A DNA stretch of 64,000 nucleotides, taken from positions 62,001 to 126,000 of the forward strand of contig CAZLUP010000004.1 in NCBI GenBank assembly GCA_964562685.1, read 5' to 3'. Positions 45,516-54,197 of this stretch are shown piece after piece (the first letter of the stretch is position 1; each line of letters begins with the position of its first letter). A program made the translations under genes and the position numbers. Origin of the DNA: Stanieria sp964562685. GTDB taxonomy: Bacteria; Cyanobacteriota; Cyanobacteriia; Cyanobacteriales; Xenococcaceae. The notes below the pieces were generated by a model, which saw only the letters and a program-made list of their open reading frames with translations, was not told the origin of the DNA and ran no database searches.

Positions 45516-46400
45516 ATGATTCGATTACTGGTGGCAGATGACCAGAATTTGATTAGACAAGCTCTTGACGTATACCTGAGAGAGGAGAAAGATCTTGAAA
45601 TTATTATTAGTGTTGATGATGGGATGAAAGCTATTGCAGAAATAGAAAAATTGCATCCCGATGTTGCACTAATCGATTTGGAAATGCCAGGAATAAATGG
45701 ATTAACGACTACCGAAATTATTACTCAACGTTTTCCCAATACTAAAGTTATAGTTTTAAGTAGTCACGGTAATCAAGAGTATATCTATAAAGCTTTACAA
45801 GTAGGTGCTAAAGGATATGTTCTTAAAACGACCCCCGCTCAAGAATTAGCTAATGTTATTCGTTCAATTCATCAAGGTTATTTGCAATTAGGACCAGGTT
45901 TACATGAAAAGATTTTTTCTAATTTAAACCAAAATTTGACTACAGAAAAAACTTTTCAAAGTTTAGAACAAAATTTAATTCTTCATTTTGAACAAATCAA
46001 GCAAGAATTTAAACACGCTCTTGAGCTAGAATATGACGATATTTGGGAAAAACTTACTTATTATATAGATCAAGAAGCTAACAAGTTAAGAAACGACTTA
46101 CAGTTGGAAACTCAAGTAAATTTAAATGGAATTAAGCAAGAAGTAGAGCAAGGTTTAAAAATATTTCAACAAAAAGTTGTTAACCAACTGGAAAATGAAT
46201 CGTCTAATTTAAAAAGATATCTTGAGAATCAAGGATTAGACAATAACAATTTGCAAGAGCAAAAAATGATGAGAATGCAACTAATTCAATTAAGAGAATC
46301 TCATCAAAAAGTTGAAGAAAGACTAAAAAATTTATATAAAATGTTTTTATTAAGTAGTTTACTTATTGGTTTAGCTTTAGTGATATCAACTTCATTTTAA
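45516..46400 (+). CDS. Receiver-domain protein with coiled coil and C-terminal membrane anchor
   Basis: 294 residues. The N-terminal receiver (about 1-120) is intact: acidic pair VADDQ, phospho-acceptor Asp in ALIDLEMPG, Ser in VLSSHG and Lys in YVLKTTP. It is closest to NarL/LuxR-type receivers, but the DNA-binding helix-turn-helix is missing. In its place are about 130 residues rich in Glu, Gln, Leu and Asn with coiled-coil character, ending in a membrane helix (about 275-293, MFLLSSLLIGLALVIS). It therefore looks like a phosphorylation-controlled membrane-tethered scaffold rather than a transcription factor. The 2-hydroxyacid dehydrogenase gene follows by 49 bases on the same strand. Confidence 0.82.
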   Translation: MIRLLVADDQNLIRQALDVYLREEKDLEIIISVDDGMKAIAEIEKLHPDVALIDLEMPGINGLTTTEIITQRFPNTKVIVLSSHGNQEYIYKALQVGAKGYVLKTTPAQELANVIRSIHQGYLQLGPGLHEKIFSNLNQNLTTEKTFQSLEQNLILHFEQIKQEFKHALELEYDDIWEKLTYYIDQEANKLRNDLQLETQVNLNGIKQEVEQGLKIFQQKVVNQLENESSNLKRYLENQGLDNNNLQEQKMMRMQLIQLRESHQKVEERLKNLYKMFLLSSLLIGLALVISTSF

Positions 46401-46449
46401 AGTAATGAATAAAATAACACTTAACCAGCCGATTATTTAATAAATTATT

Positions 46450-47454
46450 ATGAAAGTAGCAATTTTTAGTACTAAAGAATACGACGAACAATTTCTAAAC
46501 TCTAGCAATGAAAAATATGGACACAATTTACAATTTTTTGAATTTTCTTTGACTCCTCAATCTGCTGCTTTAGCTTCAGATTTTTCTGTAGTATGCGTGT
46601 TTGTCAACGATTTAATTAATCGTGAAACTATAGAAATTTTAGCTCAAGGAAAAACTCGTTTAATTGCTTTACGTTGTGCTGGTTTTAATAACGTGGATCT
46701 CAAAGCAGCACAAGAACTAGGAATCACTGTAGTAAGAGTTCCTGCTTATTCTCCTAATGCAGTTGCCGAATATACTATTGCACTGATTTTAACTCTTAAT
46801 CGTCAGATTCATCGAGCTTACAATCGGGTTCGAGAAGGTAATTTTTCTTTAAATGGATTGTTAGGATTTGATATTCATGGTTGTACAGTAGGAATTATAG
46901 GAACAGGGAAAATTGGTAGAATTGTTGGTCAGATTCTCACGGGATTTGGTTGTCAAATTTTAGCTTACGATCTATATAAAGATAAAGAATTTGCTCAAAA
47001 ATATGCCCAATATGTATCTTTAGACGAATTGTTTGCTCAAGCTAATATTATTTCTTTACATTGTCCTCTTACTCCTGAAACTTATCATCTCATCGATCAA
47101 GAAGCAATTGCCAAAATGAAATCAGGGGTAATGTTAGTTAATACTAGTCGTGGAGGATTGATTGATACGAAAGCAATTATTGGTGGTTTAAAGTCTAAAA
47201 AAATTGCTTATTTAGCTTTAGATGTTTATGAACAAGAAGAAAATCTTTTTTTTGAAGATTTATCGAATGAAGTTATCCAAGATGATACTTTTCAGAGGTT
47301 ACTTACTTTTCCGAATGTAATCATTACAGGACATCAAGCTTTTTTTACTAAAAATGCGCTAGAAAATATTGCTGATACTACTCTAGCCAATATCACTAAT
47401 TTTGAACAAGGAAAATCTTGTCCTAACGAAATTAAACATTCTACAGTTAGTTAA
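46450..47454 (+). CDS. D-2-hydroxyacid dehydrogenase (D-lactate dehydrogenase-like)
   Basis: 334 residues, NAD-dependent. FNNVDLKAAQELGITVVRVPAYSPNAVAEYTIALIL is the substrate-binding part (read in pieces), GIIGTGKIGRIVGQIL the NAD-binding GxGxxG, and VNTSRGGLIDTKAI and GHQAFFTKNAL supply the catalytic Arg and His regions. It is most like fermentative D-lactate dehydrogenases, reducing pyruvate to D-lactate. It shares a strand and a short gap with the receiver gene and is followed 1 kb later by phosphoketolase, so a fermentative carbon cluster is possible. Confidence 0.88.
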   Translation: MKVAIFSTKEYDEQFLNSSNEKYGHNLQFFEFSLTPQSAALASDFSVVCVFVNDLINRETIEILAQGKTRLIALRCAGFNNVDLKAAQELGITVVRVPAYSPNAVAEYTIALILTLNRQIHRAYNRVREGNFSLNGLLGFDIHGCTVGIIGTGKIGRIVGQILTGFGCQILAYDLYKDKEFAQKYAQYVSLDELFAQANIISLHCPLTPETYHLIDQEAIAKMKSGVMLVNTSRGGLIDTKAIIGGLKSKKIAYLALDVYEQEENLFFEDLSNEVIQDDTFQRLLTFPNVIITGHQAFFTKNALENIADTTLANITNFEQGKSCPNEIKHSTVS

Positions 47455-47560
47455 GCTGAGCTAGTTTTAAACTGCATATTATTTTCAAGTTTTTGCCTTC
47501 TAGAGAGACTAAACCGTCGTTTATTTAAATTGCATATTCTACCTCTGCTTCTATACTCTG

Positions 47561-47609
47561 GAGGGGCTGTCATCTGAACGAGGGAACGGTGTTCATACAC
47601 CCCGTCCTC
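47561..47609. repeat. Miniature element, GGGGCTGTC family, copy 2
   Basis: Starts GAGGGGCTGTCATCTGAACG and ends GTGTTCATACACCCCGTCCTC. Outer arms GAGGGG / CCCCGTC pair as in the copy inside the palindrome at 23916. Confidence 0.6.
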
Positions 47610-48137
47610 CTGTCTTTTCTCAACCAGCAAATTAGATGCACCAGCAGTTTATAACGCCCATTCGATTTAATTGATTTACTTTTTTAAATTTTAATAGTCA
47701 AATATATTACTTTTGTAGATTAAGATTTTTTTAATTTATACTGGCAAATTACTTAAGATACTGTTAAGTATATAACCATAGATAGATGAAAAAATGAACT
47801 TAATTTGCTTAAAAAGTTAAATTTTATACAAAAAAACCACAACAATAAAGATAATTGGTAAATTTTTCAAGCCTAATTTTATTATTTACATTATGTAGTT
47901 ATAATAAACAAAAAAAATAAAGCGAAGTTCAGCAATATTTATTTGACTGGATCAATGAAGATTAATCAAGACATTTAAAAAAAACAACAAAATGCAGTTT
48001 TGGCGCGGTTGAGGCACAAAGCAGAAGTTCGCGGTTTTGCTGGAAAAAAGAAGTCCGCTAGTACCTTACGATGAAATTGATCTAAGTACTTATGCAGAAT
48101 TATTTGTATATTCTGTATTTTACTGTTCCCTGTTTCC

Positions 48138-48235
48138 AAGGGGCTGTCACCTGAATTTAATTCAGGCGGGGAATCCGTCGCCAGGCAAGCACTCGAATTC
48201 AATTAGAGTGAACCTGGCAATGCTTGTAAGCCCCG
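48138..48235. repeat. Miniature element, GGGGCTGTC family, copy 3 (extended, multi-stem)
   Basis: Outer ends AAGGGGCTGTCACCTGAA and TTGTAAGCCCCG pair. Inside are CCTGAATT-TAATTCAGG, GCCAGG/CCTGGC and ACTC/GAGT arms, a cruciform-like shape. Twice the length of the other two copies. Confidence 0.6.
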
Positions 48236-48465
48236 TCGTTACCTATTCCCTCTTTCAACTATCCAATTAATTTTGCCCATCTACTTATGTATAACAGTCT
48301 TTTTTGAGTCTTAGTCAGCTTATCTAATCAAATCAAAATCCAACTTTATGATTAGAAATTTTCAAAGATAGACAACCTAAAAATATCAAATTTTTTCCAA
48401 ACAAATACTGCTAAACAAACTGAAAACTACAAAAGCAATAAAACTAATTGTAGGAGTAATTAATC

Positions 48466-50859
48466 ATGACAGTCACACCCACTAAACCAACTTTTGCCGA
48501 ATCAAAAGATTATTTAAACTCTGAAGAAATTCAAAAAATTAATGCTTATTGGCGGGCAGCTAATTATCTTTCCGTAGGACAAATTTATCTTTACGATAAT
48601 CCTCTTCTGAAAGAACCTTTAAAACTAGAACATATTAAACCTAGATTGTTAGGACATTGGGGAACAACACCAGGTTTAAACTTTATTTATGTTCATCTCA
48701 ATCGCGTAATCAAAGCCCAAGACTTAAACGTAATCTATATTGCAGGTCCCGGTCATGGTGGACCAGGTTTAGTAGCAAATACTTATTTAGAGGGAACATA
48801 CAGCGAATACTATCCCAATATTTCTCAAGATGAAGCAGGAATGAAAAAACTCTTCAAACAATTTTCTTTTCCTGGTGGTATTCCTAGTCATGTTGCCCCT
48901 GAAACTCCTGGATCGATCCATGAAGGAGGAGAATTAGGTTATGCTCTCTCTCACGCTTACGGGGCTGCTTTTGATAACCCTGATTTAATCGTCGCAACTG
49001 TTGTTGGAGATGGTGAGGCTGAAACTGGGGCATTAGCTGCTAGTTGGCATTCCAATAAATTCCTCAATCCTGTCACCGATGGGGCTGTTTTGCCGATTTT
49101 ACACCTCAATGGTTACAAAATTGCTAATCCTACTGTTTTAGCTCGTCTTAGTTATGAAGAATTAGAAAGTCTCTTTATTGGTTATGGTTACAAACCTTAT
49201 TTTGTCGAAGGTTCAGATCCAGACACCATGCACAACTTGATGGCAAAGACACTAGATACAGTTATTGCCGAGATCAAAGAAATTCAAACCGATGCCCGTC
49301 AAAATGGTTTTACCAAACGCCAGCAATGGCCAATGATTATTTTACGCAGTCCCAAAGGCTGGACGGGACCAAAAGAAGTAGATGGCAAAAAAACCGAAGG
49401 TTCATGGCGATCGCATCAAGTACCTTTTTCCGATCTAGCTAGTAATCCAGATCATATCAGACTGTTAGAAGATTGGATGAAGAGTTACAAACCAGAAGAA
49501 CTGTTTGATGAAAACGGCACTTTTATCCCCGAACTTGCCGAACTTGCACCCAAAGCTAATAGAAGAATGGGCGATAATCCCCATGCTAATGGCGGTATTC
49601 TGCTTAAAGCCTTAAAAATGCCTGATTTTAGAGATTATGCAGTTGAAGTCAATCAGCCAGGCAAAACTACGACTGAATCAGTTCGTCAGATGGGTAACTT
49701 CCTGCGCGATATTATTAAACTTAATCCTCATAACTTTCGCTTGATGGGACCCGATGAAACTGCTTCCAATCGTCTTAGTTCGGTATTTGAAGTCACCGAA
49801 AGAATCTGGACAGCAGAAATAATTCCCGAAGATATTCATCTTTCTTCTCAAGGAAGAGTAATGGAAATCCTTAGTGAACATACTTGTCAGGGATGGTTAG
49901 AAGGCTACTTATTAACTGGTCGTCATGGCTTCTTTTCTTGTTACGAAGCGTTTATTCATATTATTGACTCAATGTTTAACCAGCACGCCAAATGGTTAAA
50001 AACTACCAGTCAAGATATTCCTTGGCGTAGACCCATTGCTTCTTTAAATTATCTGCTAACCTCTCACGTCTGGCGACAAGATCATAACGGTTTTTCTCAT
50101 CAAGATCCAGGTTTTATCGACCACGTAGTTAATAAAAAATCAGCAATTATCCGCGTCTATCTTCCCCCTGATGCCAATACTTTATTATCTGTTACCGATC
50201 ATTGTTTACGGAGTCGTAACTATGTCAACGTGATTGTGGCAGGAAAACAACCAGAATTACAATACTTAGATATGGATGCAGCAATTAAACACTGTACGAC
50301 TGGAATTGGTATTTGGGAATGGGCAAGTAACGATAAAGGTAGTGAACCTGATGTAGTCATGGCTTGTGCAGGAGATGTCCCGACTTTAGAAACTTTAGCT
50401 GCGGTAGATTTGTTACGTCAATATTTCCCGCAATTAAAAGTTCGGGTAATTAATGTGGTGGACTTGATGACTCTACAACCTGAAACTGAACACCCTCACG
50501 GTTTATCAGACAAAGATTTTGACTCAATCTTTACTACCGACAAACCAATTATCTTTGCCTATCATGGTTATCCTTGGTTAATTCACCGTCTGACTTATCG
50601 TCGTACCAATCACAAAAATCTTCATGTCCGAGGATACAAAGAAGAAGGAACTACTACAACTCCCTTTGATATGGTGGTACTGAATGATTTAGATCGTTTC
50701 CATTTAGTGGGAGATGTGATTGATCGCGTTCCTAAATTGGGTTATACTGCTGCCTATGTCAAACAAGAACTTCGTAACAAATTAATCGAACACAAGCATT
50801 ACGTCACTAAATACGGGGAAGATATGCCAGAAATCCGTGAATGGATTTGGCCTTATTAA
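48466..50859 (+). CDS. Phosphoketolase
   Basis: 797 residues, a thiamine-diphosphate enzyme that splits xylulose-5-phosphate (and perhaps fructose-6-phosphate) to acetyl-phosphate plus glyceraldehyde-3-phosphate (or erythrose-4-phosphate). GHWGTTPGLNFIYVHLNR, GPGHGGPGLVANTYLEGTYS, the ThDP motif GDGEAETGALAASWHSNK, and the C-terminal VNVVDLMTLQP and AYHGYPWLIHRLTYRR match the XFP family. The length is typical (about 800). The gene starts at an ATG with GTAGGAGT about ten bases upstream. Acetyl-phosphate formed here could feed fermentation near the adjacent lactate dehydrogenase-like gene. Confidence 0.93.
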   Translation: MTVTPTKPTFAESKDYLNSEEIQKINAYWRAANYLSVGQIYLYDNPLLKEPLKLEHIKPRLLGHWGTTPGLNFIYVHLNRVIKAQDLNVIYIAGPGHGGPGLVANTYLEGTYSEYYPNISQDEAGMKKLFKQFSFPGGIPSHVAPETPGSIHEGGELGYALSHAYGAAFDNPDLIVATVVGDGEAETGALAASWHSNKFLNPVTDGAVLPILHLNGYKIANPTVLARLSYEELESLFIGYGYKPYFVEGSDPDTMHNLMAKTLDTVIAEIKEIQTDARQNGFTKRQQWPMIILRSPKGWTGPKEVDGKKTEGSWRSHQVPFSDLASNPDHIRLLEDWMKSYKPEELFDENGTFIPELAELAPKANRRMGDNPHANGGILLKALKMPDFRDYAVEVNQPGKTTTESVRQMGNFLRDIIKLNPHNFRLMGPDETASNRLSSVFEVTERIWTAEIIPEDIHLSSQGRVMEILSEHTCQGWLEGYLLTGRHGFFSCYEAFIHIIDSMFNQHAKWLKTTSQDIPWRRPIASLNYLLTSHVWRQDHNGFSHQDPGFIDHVVNKKSAIIRVYLPPDANTLLSVTDHCLRSRNYVNVIVAGKQPELQYLDMDAAIKHCTTGIGIWEWASNDKGSEPDVVMACAGDVPTLETLAAVDLLRQYFPQLKVRVINVVDLMTLQPETEHPHGLSDKDFDSIFTTDKPIIFAYHGYPWLIHRLTYRRTNHKNLHVRGYKEEGTTTTPFDMVVLNDLDRFHLVGDVIDRVPKLGYTAAYVKQELRNKLIEHKHYVTKYGEDMPEIREWIWPY

Positions 50860-50986
50860 AGATTAAGTTGATGTGATTGCTTGAAAACATTTTTAGGTTG
50901 GGTTTTATTGACATTCAATCCAACCTAATCTGATTTATTGTTTGATTGTGTTAATAAAAAATCCCGATTAAAATCAATAAAAATCG

Positions 50987-51663
50987 CTAAATTGAAGTAT
51001 GAATTCGTTCTCTTTCTATTTGGTTAATTCGGAAGCTTTTTTCTATCTGCTGAAAACCGAGTCTAGTATAATAAGCAAGCCAGTTGACAATTCCAAACAA
51101 CTTAAGCCAATCTTCGAGCATTATTATGTCTTTCTTGATTAGTATTTCGGTAAGTATTGATGCACCAAAAAATCCAAAAGCTAAGAATAACAAAAGAAAA
51201 TCAGTTTTTAAAATTAATTTTTTAAATTTTAAAATATACAATAAAACTACTATTGCATAAAGACACAAAACTAATTTTTCAGAAATATTAAATTGCTTTG
51301 GAAAAATATCTTCATGTAACAAAAATAAGTCATCTAACACTAAAACTGTTGTTAGAAAACCGCTTCGTAAAAAAAAACTGAAAACTCTTTTTGTAATGGC
51401 TTATTTTTGAGCAAAGTAAAAGAAAATAAGCACACAGCAGCACAACTAGACCATAATAAAATTCCTATGTGGGAAACCATCCCTGTCAAGGTATGAGTTC
51501 CTGCAACTGCTGATGGATCTCGTGTCAGTACTTCCATATCTAGATGAGTTTGAGAGGTAATTAATATACAAATTAAAAAGAAAATAATTATTAATGTATA
51601 TAGTTTGATAATTATTGGCAAAAGAATTTGTAGTTGTCTAGAAAATGTTTTGAGTATATACAT
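50987..51663 (-). pseudogene. Frameshifted membrane protein gene
   Basis: Two consecutive minus-strand frames (103 codons then 117 codons) together read as one protein. The first (MYILKTFSRQ...) has two helices, a loop with EVLTRDPSAVAGTHTLTGMVSHIG, and ends FYEAVF. After one base shift in a nine-A run at 51369-51377, the second frame continues ...RSGFLTTVLVLDDLFLLHEDIFPK, with further helices. The continuation DDLFLLHEDIFP makes sense only as an internal part of a protein. Family not recognised. Either a real pseudogene, a homopolymer sequencing error, or programmed slippage. Confidence 0.65.
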
Positions 51664-51829
51664 ATACTAAATTAAATAAAAGCTTGCCTCTTTTTATTTA
51701 ACCTAATATTAATCCTGTATTAACATTAACGATATGAAAAACTTATAAAGTATTTAAAGTTTGTTCAAATAATCGACACACTTTTTGACTCAAGGAACGC
51801 TAGTATTAATATCCTAAAGTTAGGATTAA

Positions 51830-51942
51830 GTACGCTAGGGCATAGCGGAACATACGCTTGGGGAGAGACTCCCTCTTGGTCAGTTGGGGCAACCCTGCTG
51901 GCTAACGGAGACTTGTTGAACCAAGAATCCCACGGCTTTAAC
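51830..51942 (+). ncRNA. Possible TnpB omega-RNA / IS200-IS605 right-end relic
   Basis: Structured, GC-richer segment with GGGGAGAGACTCCC, GTTGGGGCAACCC and CCAAGAATCCCACGGCTTTA near its 3' side. GAATCCC-ACGG-like ends preceded by multi-hairpin sequence are what the 3' ends of TnpB elements look like in cyanobacteria. No tnpB frame lies upstream, so it would be a decayed copy. Confidence 0.35.
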
Positions 51943-51948
51943 GACCGA

Positions 51949-52712
51949 CCTCACGGGGTGACAAGGTATTGAAATGGAAAATGAACAGTAGGATGTAGCA
52001 GTGAGATGGAAAAAAAAGGAGTCAACTAGTTGAGAGTACTCCCTAAGCAAAAATGTTGCCTGAATTTTATCACCGACGGCACAAGCACCCGAAATAAATT
52101 CGGGTTATGTGGGTTCCAATACTCAAAAAGTGGCTAAAAATCAATCATAATCACCATCATTTTATTTAAAACAAGTAAAATTTACTAAGCAAACAGGTTT
52201 TGTTAAAGTAAATCTTGCTGGTTATTGGAGTAGAACTACCTCAGACAAAAGAAAAAATGAAGGATGGTATTTAATCAATAATTTGTCCAATTTAAAACAA
52301 ACCATTAAAGCTTACAAAAAACGAATGGGAATTGAGGCAATGTTCAAAGATTGTAAGTCAGGAGGTTATAATTTGGAAAAATGCCAAGGTAATGATAAGC
52401 GTTTATTATCTTTGATTTTACTAATAGCGAGCGCTTACACTTGTGCCTTAAAAAAAAGGACAAAAAATCACCTTTAAAGGAGTCAAAGAATATATCTGTC
52501 GCTTAAAAGAAAACTTCAGAAAAGAGCGAAGACATAGTAACTTTTGGGTGGGTTTATACGAAGATTTGTGGGTTGCAACTTTTCAAATGTGTCATGATTG
52601 GGTCAAACAGTTAATGATATTTACTCCCAACAAGCTACCTTTTTATCAACAGGGTATGAGAGCCAAAAAGCTTATTCTCTCATCGCTTTGAGTATGTCGT
52701 CACCCCGTGAGG
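51949..52712 (+). mobile_element. Remnant of an IS4-family insertion sequence
   Basis: Perfect 14-bp inverted repeats CCTCACGGGGTGAC (51949-51962) and its complement (52699-52712) bracket the 3' half of an IS4-type transposase. The first half of the transposase is deleted; about 200 bases next to the left repeat are non-coding and include a CCCGAA-ATAAA-TTCGGG hairpin. The right repeat lies inside the end of the sugar-binding lipoprotein gene. No flanking target duplication was recognised. Confidence 0.7.
52163..52691 (+). pseudogene. IS4-family transposase, 5'-truncated and frameshifted
   Basis: The frame begins YLKQVKFTKQTGFVKVNLAG, continues AYKKRMGIEAMFKDCKSGGYN (the conserved YREK-like region with the catalytic Glu), then LLSLILLIASAYTCAL. 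A frameshift in the poly-A run near 52450-52460 is needed to continue with KEYICRLKENFRK, HSNFWVGLY and KLPFYQQGMRA, typical of the IS4 C-terminus. The N-terminal DDE Asp residues are missing, so the enzyme cannot be active. It ends eight bases before the right inverted repeat. Confidence 0.82.
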
Positions 52713-54110
52713 CCATTTAGCAAAAATTTGTTGAATTTGTGCGATCGCATTATCGGCTGCTTGTTCTGGAGAAATACCTTCTACGATCATTTTTTTGAGT
52801 GCTTGACCCCAAATGTTTTGTTCTAAAACTTCACTATAAGCAGGATTTTGCACAGAATAAAATAGTTTGGTTGGTTGATCGATTAAAGTTTTAACTGCGG
52901 TAGAAATATGGGGATCTGCTTGATTTTGCCAAAATTTGTCTCTTCTTGCTGCGGTCATCACTGGAACATAACGACCTCCAGCACTTTCAAGATAATCTGC
53001 AATTACTTCTGGTTGAATCAAATAAGTCAGAAACTCTTTGCCCATTTTCTCATGTTTAGCTCCTGCCAAAATCACAGCTTGTCTGACAGAGACAATATGA
53101 CGCATTGGTTCACCACTGGGTTTACGAGGAAATTCAGAAATACCCAATCGATTAAAATAAGTTTCTGGATCTTGTCGTACCGCACTAGCAATAGAAAGAG
53201 TAGGATTGGGAGTCATTAATACTTGACGATTTAGTAAGTTGCGATTGTTATCGGGGTCTAACCATTGCAATGCTTGAGGAGGAATATTTCCTTGTTGATA
53301 AAGTTGTTGATACCACTGCAAACAAGTAATAATTCCTTGGCGAACTTGAGGTTGATCAATTAACAAATTCCCTTCAGAATTGAAAATTGCCACATCGTAA
53401 GCTTCTAAAATTTGCTCAAATAAATAGTAAGTATCTGAAGCTTCGACGGAAATAGGAATACCAAGGGGATATATTTCTGATTGTTCTTGAGCTTGAATTT
53501 GATCGGACACTGGTTGCCAAAATTGCCAAAAACTGTCCCAATCTTGAGGAATATCCCGAGCAGTTTTTCCTACTTTTTTTAACCAATCTTGCCAATAAAA
53601 AATATGAATAGTTGCTTGATGAAGCGGAACAGCATAATAACTTTTCTGATTTACTACATCATTGTACAAATAAGCAGCTTTTAAAGCAGTGTCAGAATAT
53701 AGTTTTTCTATTGGTTTGATTACTTCAGAGACATCGGCTAGTTTTCCTTGCCAAGCAAGTAAGGGATATTCCGCACGACTAGAAAATAAAACGTCTGGAG
53801 GATTACCAGCTTCAATAGCTCTTTTAGTTTTTTGAGTAATTTCGTCAGGTGTATAGAAGGTAAGGTCTACTTGATTTCCAGTTTGTTTTTGCCAATTATT
53901 GACAAGTTTTTGCAGAATTTCATCTTCTTCAGGGATATAACCTTTATCCCACCAAATTTGTAATGTATTAGAGGTATTAATCGATTGATTAACTTGGGAT
54001 AAATTGGAATCCGAAGTGTTACTACAAGCAACAATGATAATACTTACAAAGGCAACTAAAGGTAGATAAATAAAGATCAAACGTTTCTGCCAACGGTTGA
54101 AGGATAGCAT
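52680..54110 (-). CDS. Sugar ABC transporter substrate-binding lipoprotein
   Basis: 476 residues. A signal peptide ends in a lipobox (IIIVAC, Cys near residue 29), so the protein sits on the outer face of the inner membrane. LQIWWDKGYIPEEDEIL and the long two-lobe domain match family 1 solute-binding proteins of sugar uptake systems. The last ~10 residues (PHGVTTYSKR) are encoded by the inverted repeat and end of the IS4 remnant, so the native C-terminus has been replaced; the core looks complete and may still function. No permease or ATPase is adjacent; an unpaired MalG-type permease is at 15.0 kb. Confidence 0.85.
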   Translation of the reverse strand: MLSFNRWQKRLIFIYLPLVAFVSIIIVACSNTSDSNLSQVNQSINTSNTLQIWWDKGYIPEEDEILQKLVNNWQKQTGNQVDLTFYTPDEITQKTKRAIEAGNPPDVLFSSRAEYPLLAWQGKLADVSEVIKPIEKLYSDTALKAAYLYNDVVNQKSYYAVPLHQATIHIFYWQDWLKKVGKTARDIPQDWDSFWQFWQPVSDQIQAQEQSEIYPLGIPISVEASDTYYLFEQILEAYDVAIFNSEGNLLIDQPQVRQGIITCLQWYQQLYQQGNIPPQALQWLDPDNNRNLLNRQVLMTPNPTLSIASAVRQDPETYFNRLGISEFPRKPSGEPMRHIVSVRQAVILAGAKHEKMGKEFLTYLIQPEVIADYLESAGGRYVPVMTAARRDKFWQNQADPHISTAVKTLIDQPTKLFYSVQNPAYSEVLEQNIWGQALKKMIVEGISPEQAADNAIAQIQQIFAKWPHGVTTYSKR

Positions 54111-54197
54111 CTTCCCAAGCTTTCAAATATTACTTCTCAAATAGATAATTTGTCAGCAATCATACTAGATTTAGTTATAGCAATTTATAAATAGTTG

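Larger units (their letters stand above)
47455..48465. other. 1-kb intergenic region with two miniature elements
   Basis: No supported gene. Holds two members of a palindromic family (47561-47609 and 48138-48235). A piece near 47990-48075 is GC-richer than its flanks, but no protein match was found in either frame. The last ~200 bases are AT-rich leader of the phosphoketolase gene. Confidence 0.55.

Noticed and set aside
48037..48270. 77-codon frame before phosphoketolase
   Set aside because: Runs straight through the palindromic element at 48138-48235; no domain recognised.
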